Of a stretch of 64,000 nt of DNA, positions 57,537 to 64,000 are shown one piece after another. The DNA is taken from assembly GCA_009192285.1 (NCBI GenBank), contig WBVU01000003.1, positions 3,751,973-3,815,972 of the forward strand, in the 5' to 3' direction. The notes under the pieces are model-generated. The model was not told the DNA's origin, did no database searches, and saw nothing but the letters and a program-made list of their open reading frames with translations. Numbering within the stretch: position 1 is the stretch's first letter; the number at the start of each line of letters is the position of its first letter. The translations under genes and the position numbers were made by a program. Source of the stretch: Morchella semilibera. Taxonomy: Eukaryota > Ascomycota > Pezizomycetes > Pezizales > Morchellaceae.

Positions 57537-57944
57537 CTAACTAGCCTCGCTCGCCTTCTTCTTTTCCCATTCCTCCTCCGTGAAGCATTTTTGTGTCCAC
57601 GCATGCACTCTTGAAATCTCGTCCTTTAAAGCACTATTGACCATCCTATGTCTCATGAGTGAAGTCTTTTTCATAAATTCCTGTGATCTATTACTGAGTT
57701 AGCGAATCAACTAACTAAAAGATAAGACTCGTTGGAGCGAGTAGGTCAAGTAATTACACGATAATTGCTTCAAACATCTGTCCGCATCCACCTTCTCTTT
57801 TCGTCAGCTTTATCCACGGTCAACAAGCAAAATAATTCGCGGGTGCCCACCTGATGTGTCCTTCAGCTCTACATGTGTCGCCTTCAATCTCTCTATAATT
57901 GCAGCTTCAAGATCAGCTGCGCTTACGCCTTCGGTCGTTGACAT
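57537..57944 (-). CDS. FRA2: BolA-like protein, BOLA2/Fra2 type
   Basis: Exons 57851-57944, 57758-57791 and 57537-57687 join in frame over introns of 59 and 70 bases; the middle exon is only 34 bases. The product is 92 residues, the usual size. ADLEAAIIERLKATHVELKD then the CGQMFEAIIVS loop, HRMVN and HAWTQKCFTEEEW match the BOLA2/Fra2 pattern. The Cys in the SGGCGQ loop and the invariant His in the VHAW motif are the expected [2Fe-2S] ligands shared with a monothiol glutaredoxin (Grx3/4). In yeast Fra2 passes the iron signal to Aft1/2; in other fungi it serves cytosolic iron-sulfur transfer. I placed the start at MSTTEG; an upstream in-frame Met at 58058 would add 38 residues. Confidence 0.92.
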
Positions 57945-60164
57945 TGTTACAGAAAGTAGAGATTTGAGCGGTGGATTGGAGGGCTTGCTTATCAGATATC
58001 GTGATGAGTTCCCAGCTAAATATTGGAGGAGGGGTTGGCTTGGCGGAGGTGGGGTCATAGTGCGGCTCAAAGTGCACCTGGCCAGGGTTATACAACAGCC
58101 TTACCCATTCTGGCAGACCGAATCATAAGCAATCACTCAACGATCTGCGTGTTAAGTTGGTATTTCCCACAAATCTTAGGTCCAACTTCTGGGCCCCTGG
58201 AGAGCTGCGAGTCGACACATTTATATCTGAGCTTGAGAGTTTAAGATCAAGTGGCCAACTACCTGTAAGTAGGCTCTAGATAGACTACGACCCAAGTACT
58301 ACGTATCACGTCAATAAGGCAGTGCATACGTGTACGTCTGGACCACATGCTGACTTCAATATTGATACCAGAATCTCTCTTGGATACACCTTATGAACAA
58401 TGAGTTCGAGATCCTGGAGTTAGTTCTAACGTAATTCGTGCTGTTAATTGGGCTATTTTTTTTCTTGCTAATTATTCAACTATACAACAATGCTAGTCCG
58501 CAGCTCATAATCCTAGTGGGGTTGCGATCGATCCGTACTACGAAGTTTATCCTCGGGGCCTAAATTTACTGCAGTAGTCAATGCAAAGCGAATATGATAG
58601 AGGAATAAATGCAAGGTCCAGGGCTGGAAGCTCTCGTTGGGCAGAAGCCGGATGAAACATATTTGACGGTCGAACAGATGGAGTGTATAAGTTCTCCATG
58701 CAAGCCATAACCCTAGGTGAGATCGATCGAGATGGGGTCACAGTCTATCACTCGCTGGCTTTAACATGGAATATGTCGATTCGCGGGGCTCCAGACGGTC
58801 AGGAACTGAGATCAATCAGCCCTCCATGGTATTATCTGCCAGAGCCAGAAAGGCTCCCTGAACTCTGGCATTCCAACCCACGTAAGGAGGCCAAAGGGAA
58901 TTTCCAGGTTTTGAATCAGTTCGGGGCTATATAGCTATTGGTGGTGGAGAAAAGCAAAAGGGCTGTAAATAGCTCTAACCCCCTGAGCTGGTGGGCGAAA
59001 CCAAGACATTTATACGAGGAGATAATATGTATCTAGTCATACGATGTGGCCACAAGCCTAGTCTTCACTAGAGGTCTAGGCGTGCATGTGTGTAACCGGA
59101 AAAGCTTCACAAGATCCGGTTCGTATGTAACTTAGATACAGGTATCCAAAAATACCGTTCTATTCACTCACTTTCGAGCCAATAGGAAATTGTTGCCCCC
59201 TGAGGGTATGGGCTCCAAGTATGTGGGGCTGATTGAGCAATTTATGTTGCCTCCTCGAGGTTCTCTATTCAAAAACTTTAGAACCACACCACGGTCACAT
59301 TCACATCGGGAGGTATTTCGTCTAATAGATGCGCAATTTTTTAGTGTATTCTTTCGGAGTAACACAGAGATCGCTTCTCCAACCAGTGACAATCGATACC
59401 AATAATAACCGCTACGTTCAACGACTCTTGGCCTCTCGACCAATCGGAGAATTCCGAACAGAAAAAATCCCGTGAGATGTTACTATTTTCGGTAAAAAAA
59501 AGGCTTGAGTTTGTGGCAAATTTTTTACTTAATTCATTGCAACAACACCTTTTAGCGAATCCTGGTGCTTTTCCTTTTTGCACCTCAGTCCAGGAACACA
59601 TGACATCATATGGTAATACAAGCTTCTTTGATAAGGATAGGTCATATTCAAACTACTCTAATCTCGACCTTTGAGGTCAGTAAAGTTGTGGATTGATAAA
59701 GAAATTAGAAAACTACATTGTCGTTTCACGCACTGAATATTCAAATCATAACTTTGAATGATAGAAAAAGAAAAGCTCTGATTGGTGGAACGTTCTGACA
59801 AGCATGCATGCTAATTAGTAGTATATTTTGGCTGGCTTTTATGTTTGTATCTGGGTATCCGTATTACTTTCTGCCACGCGGGGTAACATTAGCCTACACA
59901 GTATTACACGAAACTAAATATAGAGTTCTCACGATCTAAATCCAATCAAATCCTAGGTCTATCAATTGAAAGGATCTATGGGAACACAACTACAAGCAAT
60001 TCCCAAACCACCACGTAATCAAAATGATAAAAAAAGGTACTGCGTTACCTTTGAGCAAAAAGGGGGGGGGGGTAGCCCTATAAAAACCCTCCGACTTGCT
60101 CCAGAGAGTCCTCAAGTCACTCATCAACTCCTCACTCGTTTTCGAATAGTCAATCGTTTCAACA
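57945..60164. other. Spacer between BolA and the secreted-protein gene
   Basis: No gene is supported. Short ORFs on both strands have no domain or splice evidence. The right end is the promoter of the next gene, with a TATA box and a G11 run just before it. Confidence 0.55.
60079..60086 (+). promoter_or_regulatory. Probable TATA box of the 60.2 kb secreted-protein gene
   Basis: TATAAAAA lies 86 bases upstream of the start codon at 60165. Motif and position only. Confidence 0.5.
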
Positions 60165-61217
60165 ATGGTTACAATCACTCTTGTCCTAACGTTTTTAACG
60201 TTCCTTTTCGGACTTGTTAGCGCAAGTCCTGATAATGAGTTCGTACTTGTCTATTTCCGCTTTATTCATTGAATTTGAAGCCTAGTTTACTTACTGTGCA
60301 TTTGTATAGCTACAGTAGAACAACAAGAACTAGGTCTACTCCTACTCCCACTCCCACCAAATGTGTTCCTACTGCTACTGCAACAGCACCGGGAACTATA
60401 GAAGTAAATACCCTATTCAAGTGGTTGAGACTAGAGTTTATACTATGATCGATGCTGATAATCATGGCACAGTATCCCACATGGCCTAGCCAAGGCCCCG
60501 GAGAAGGAAACTCTCTCTCATGGAGCAGGTATATAATCGCAACATCCCGGCCTACTATCATATATATATATGTATATGCCTACTAACATCCTCTCCAGCA
60601 ACTGGGTCTTCATTGCTTGCTCCGTCTACACCAGCAATAGCTGCACTGGCGATTCCACCGGCTGCGATCCTTCCTGCTGCAACAAAGGTAGCTGCGGTCT
60701 CTCCTCCACCACAAACCTCCTCCTCTCTCCGAGCCCCTCCTCACCATACTACACCATCTCCGCACTCGCCCCGTCAACGTCTTTCACCCTCTTTGACGTA
60801 ACCTTCACCACCGGCTACTTCCTCCCCCAATACTCCTCTGTCACTATCGAGATCACCGGAACCAGGGCCGACGGGACTGTCCTTGCGCCACAGAGCTTCC
60901 TTGTCAACAAGCCAACTGGCACCTTTTACACCAGCGTGCCCAAGAACCTGGTGCAGATGGGGCTCGGGAATGTAAGGGAATTGAGGTTCCTGGCATACTA
61001 CACGGGTACATGGGGCTCAGGCGGCCAGGGACCGGATGGGAGGATATTGGCTGAGTCCAGGTTGGATGGGGACGGAAACGGTGGCCCGATTAGATATGAG
61101 GCCTACACGCCGCTTTGCAAGAGGCGGTACAGGAGGGGTCTGGGAGTTGAGAAGAGAGATGTGGGTGAATCCGGGATTGTGATTGGGAGCAGGAGTGGAG
61201 AGAATGATTGGAATTAG
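60165..61217 (+). CDS. Secreted protein with Pro/Thr-rich linker and Cys cluster
   Basis: Four exons, 60165-60238, 60310-60403, 60473-60528 and 60599-61217, join in frame (introns 71, 69 and 70 bases) and give 280 residues. The start MVTITLVLTFLTFLFGLVSA is a signal peptide. It is followed by a Thr/Pro-rich linker (STPTPTPTKCVPTATATAPG), probably O-glycosylated, then a Cys-rich patch (ACSVYTSNSCTGDSTGCDPS, then CCNKGSCG). After this comes a beta-rich region (SFTLFDVTFTTGYF, SVTIEITGT, ELRFLAYYTGTWGSGG) that may form a sandwich fold. Near the end are dibasic sites (KRRYRR, EKR) that Kex2-type proteases could cut. I do not recognise the family; a cell-wall or effector role is inference. Confidence 0.75.
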
Positions 61218-62377
61218 GCGGTGTTTGGCATACATACTTTTTTATCTTTGCTTGACGATGCAATGACCGGCAGCATTAATTTCCCTCCTTTTTAAAGTTT
61301 AGCTTAGGAATATCCTTCAAATTATGAGTATCATCATTCTTATCACCCTTATTAGTTAGGTCTAACTACTCCTATGAATAAATCATTTCTACCATCAAAT
61401 CTCTGGGTTTATAAACAAAAGGTAGAAACCGAGTGACGAACTGTGAAAAATGGCGCGCTCTAGGTCCTATAGAACTTTACCCCTCCTCGCTCAATCACGC
61501 AACACCACCACCAAAATGTAAAACTCTCTTCTCTTGTGAACAACTCCTCAACCGGCGTATAGGATCCACCAGACAAGCATCAATTGCTCTAGGTTCTCAC
61601 GCAGCACTACCCGGGCACGTTTCAGCTATCCGCAATACCTGAATAGGGAAGCACTATGTTGTAGTGCAATGTCAACCATCACATCATCATCAACAGTATC
61701 CAAAGGGAGCATATCAACGTAGTGTTAGCTCAGAATAGGTTCACTAGGCATATGTTAATTATGTCCTCATTTACCCTCAATTCACAGGTCCATCTACTCT
61801 ACCGGTCCTGCACTAAGTTTTGCCATTTTGCCATCATATTTGGGTGCGCGCGGTAGGGCTCCTCTGATGTTTATTGTAGAAGCACAGTATGTTACATGTG
61901 GTCGGGGTTATACCCACACCAAGCCACAGCCGCGCCCAAACTACTAGACTAGTTAGCCGCAGCCGCTTTACGCAGATTATAAGGTCCAGGACTTTGGATG
62001 CTTCCAATAAAACAAAATCCCAAGAGCCAATCCTCCATCCATTTGAAAGTAGTGTTGAATGCGGCACAAGACATTTTAGAGTTACTGTAAAAAAAAAACG
62101 TTTCCCTTAATCCCGAATAGTAAGTACACAATCCATCCCAACACTAACCCGGGACCCCGTCGATACTAAGATTCTATCTGCCTTCACAAAAGTGTCCTTT
62201 TATGCCCCACTACGACAGAAACCTCTACCATATTAAATGCCAACTTTTGCGATACCTGCCTTATCGATCTAGCTTACGCTTTCTTTTTTTTCCCGATCAT
62301 TACATGCGCAAACCTACCTCCTGGTGAGGTAAAAGTGTTTGGGTTCACCCGAAGCCGGACTAGCATCCGATAGAACT
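61218..62377. other. Spacer between convergent genes
   Basis: The two flanking genes end towards this stretch. No gene is supported in it. Confidence 0.6.
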
Positions 62378-63655
62378 CTAAAACCCTTCTTTATCAGGGG
62401 ATGATATAAGCTTAGACCTAGGCCTAGTAGCCAAGTCTTGTCCAATGCAACCGTCACTGTCTGTCATATCTGTATCTTTAACTGAAGAGTCATCCGATTG
62501 AGTAAATGTGGATTCCATAATCTCGCCATATCTAAACTTAATTGAACCGCCCATCGCGTCCGTACCCTCAGATAGAAATGACATGACTGGGGGAGTCGCC
62601 AATATTGGCGGTTGGTCTCCAGTTTCCTTGCTGGTCTTCATAGCGGCAGGAAAGGGCCCAAAGTCCTGTACTAACCCCATGGTACATCCCCGGCTATGGT
62701 GTTTCGAGCCTCCTGCAGATCTTCGAGACTTTAGTGGGGAGGACCAGTCCTGCTTTTCAATATCTTCAAGCGGAGTTGGTGTCTGAGTTATTACTATAGT
62801 GATGGGCTTTTCCTCAAACTTTGGACTAAACGAAAATCCAAAAGACTGGGTATACGTAGGCTTCACTAGAGGAGTTTTGAAGGATATAGTGTCTAGTTGG
62901 CCCCCGAAAGCTTCTTTAGCAGAACTGATAGCTTTCATCCCATCTTTACCCTGGATCAACATCTCAGACTTGGCAAAACAGCCCGGCATATCAGGAGTTG
63001 CACTTTTAGTAGTCCCAAACAGTCCATATTTTGATTCGTCATCAAAAATGTTCCTGCAGTCGGCTTTGGGCCCCTCATCCGAAGCTGGCTGGGCCCAGAT
63101 GTTCTTAACAAGGAAAACAGTAAGCGAATCAGTCATAACGGTCAAGCAGGAACTGGTTCTACTTTGACTTACCTCCTGCGTGTGTCCAGTCGCAACCCGC
63201 CTCGGCCGATCCGGATGATACGCCCCGACCTCTGCCTGGGGCCGTGTGGAGAAAGACTTGCTCGCACTGATCCCGTCACCATCAATGCTCTTGCAAAGAA
63301 TATCCGTGCCAAGGCATGCACCCTGTCCAAAGCCCGGAGATTCGTTATCCTTGGTTTCAAAAGTCTGATCATTACCGCTTCCGCTTGACACGTTTGTTGA
63401 CAAACCGGAACGGGTGATGTCGTCAAGAACCTTAGAACTCTGGTCTATAGAGGTAGTAGGAGGTAATGGGTACTTTTTATGGGGAGAACATAAGTTAGTG
63501 TCTCTTTCCTCTAAGCATTGATGGAATTGGAACAGAGAGGTGATGGTGGTAGACATCCTTACAGCTGGTTCTTCTGGTTCCTGAACTCTAGAGGCTTCTA
63601 CAACCAGCTGGGAGTCTTTGGACCTTCTATTCCTTCTCATTTTCCCTGGAGACAT
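62378..63655 (-). CDS. Orphan Ser/Thr-rich protein of 425 residues (or 402 if an internal intron is spliced)
   Basis: One open frame with ATG at 63655. I do not recognise a domain. The N-terminus is basic (MSPGKMRRNRRSK). The rest is rich in Ser, Thr, Asp and Pro and likely disordered, with short hydrophobic islands such as TVFLVKNIW and KPITIVITQTP. It ends MTDSDGCIGQDLATRPRSKL. There is no signal peptide. A 69-base segment inside the frame, 63104-63172, has a perfect donor GTAAGT and an acceptor TTAAG after CTGATT/CTTACT branch-like motifs; since 69 is divisible by three, both spliced and unspliced RNAs would be read through. The gene is less GC-rich than RRP12 or UTP4. Confidence 0.6.
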   Translation of the reverse strand: MSPGKMRRNRRSKDSQLVVEASRVQEPEEPAVRMSTTITSLFQFHQCLEERDTNLCSPHKKYPLPPTTSIDQSSKVLDDITRSGLSTNVSSGSGNDQTFETKDNESPGFGQGACLGTDILCKSIDGDGISASKSFSTRPQAEVGAYHPDRPRRVATGHTQEVSQSRTSSCLTVMTDSLTVFLVKNIWAQPASDEGPKADCRNIFDDESKYGLFGTTKSATPDMPGCFAKSEMLIQGKDGMKAISSAKEAFGGQLDTISFKTPLVKPTYTQSFGFSFSPKFEEKPITIVITQTPTPLEDIEKQDWSSPLKSRRSAGGSKHHSRGCTMGLVQDFGPFPAAMKTSKETGDQPPILATPPVMSFLSEGTDAMGGSIKFRYGEIMESTFTQSDDSSVKDTDMTDSDGCIGQDLATRPRSKLISSPDKEGF

Positions 63656-64000
63656 ACTGAAGCGTATGGAGTAGCCTACACAGGCAGCTGTTATCCCTGC
63701 TAATCAGATGAGGTATGGCGGGTCAACGGGAAAGGGATATGTGCGAGGAATGTGATAAAGGAGGGGTAACAAGAGACAGAGGGGAGAACCCGAAAGATTG
63801 ATATTGATGGAAGCAAGTTGGCTAAAGCGGCTGGCCTCTATGTGTACAGTACAACACGTACCTACTCCATCTAGGTTAGGTTGGGCACCTACGAACGCGG
63901 GCTGACTACAAGTACATGTATGTACTAAGGCGCCCTGCATCCCCGGGGTCAAAAGGCAGGACCCTATTTCTCGCGATGATGATATTGCTCTTATTTTTTT
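63656..64000. other. Right-hand end, probable promoter of the 62.4 kb gene
   Basis: No gene is seen. One TACATGTA palindrome lies near 63911. Confidence 0.55.

Noticed and set aside
55967-59896. Shared 15-base word GGGTAACATTAGCCT at about 55966 and 59880
   Set aside because: A 15-base match between two places is expected a few times by chance in 64 kb; the flanks do not align.
1-64000. Virus-like or LTR-type element
   Set aside because: No reverse transcriptase, integrase, capsid or protease signature and no long direct terminal repeats were seen.

Overview
This is nuclear DNA of a filamentous ascomycete (Pezizomycotina). The support is short GT-AG introns (about 50-110 bases) with CTAAC/CTGAC-like branch points in most genes, a Zn2Cys6 regulator with a fungal middle-homology region, a fungal P450, a CVNH lectin, and fungal-type Rrp12 and Utp4. 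Long gene-poor spacers and small non-autonomous transposons would suit a repeat-bearing genome such as that of a truffle, morel or other Pezizomycetes, but the placement below Pezizomycotina is inference only. I see no bacterial-type operons, no CRISPR, no rRNA or tRNA gene, and no virus-like element.

Layout. 1-9.5 kb: GC-rich housekeeping block with the 3' end of RRP12, a CVNH-fold lectin gene and UTP4; RRP12 and UTP4 both act in 18S/40S ribosome assembly. 9.5-15.6 kb: spacer, one short hypothetical gene, and an apparently intact Tc1/mariner transposon. 15.6-16.8 kb: a secreted amidohydrolase-2 family enzyme. 16.8-25.6 kb: gene desert holding two MITEs. 25.6-28.2 kb: Zn2Cys6 transcription factor. 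28.2-34.6 kb: second gene desert. 34.6-37.8 kb: cytochrome P450 and a divergent Rho/Ras-like GTPase. 40.2-45.8 kb: zinc-finger protein, a 19-cysteine secreted protein, a small Gly-rich stress-type protein and an orphan gene. 45.9-46.2 kb: hAT-like MITE. 48-50.7 kb: multi-exon orphan gene with a 561-codon acidic stretch. 51.5-55.2 kb: CsbD/Hmp1-like small protein and an F-box/ankyrin protein. 55.5-57.9 kb: degenerate-looking FAD oxidoreductase and a BolA (Fra2-type) gene. 60.2-63.7 kb: a secreted protein with a Pro/Thr-rich linker and an orphan gene.

The genes do not form an evident biosynthetic cluster. The P450 and the FAD oxidase are more than 18 kb apart with unrelated genes between, and no backbone synthase is visible. 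The most unusual content is the set of unrecognised but clearly exonic genes (44.9-45.8, 48-50.7 and 62.4-63.7 kb), the Cys-rich secreted protein, four small terminal-inverted-repeat elements of at least two superfamilies, and a strong excess of the palindrome TACATGTA in the spacers. Two conserved genes (UTP4 and the FAD oxidase) show single-base frame problems at C/G homopolymers, so assembly error must be separated from true decay. Exon boundaries were placed by hand from splice motifs and reading-frame continuity.
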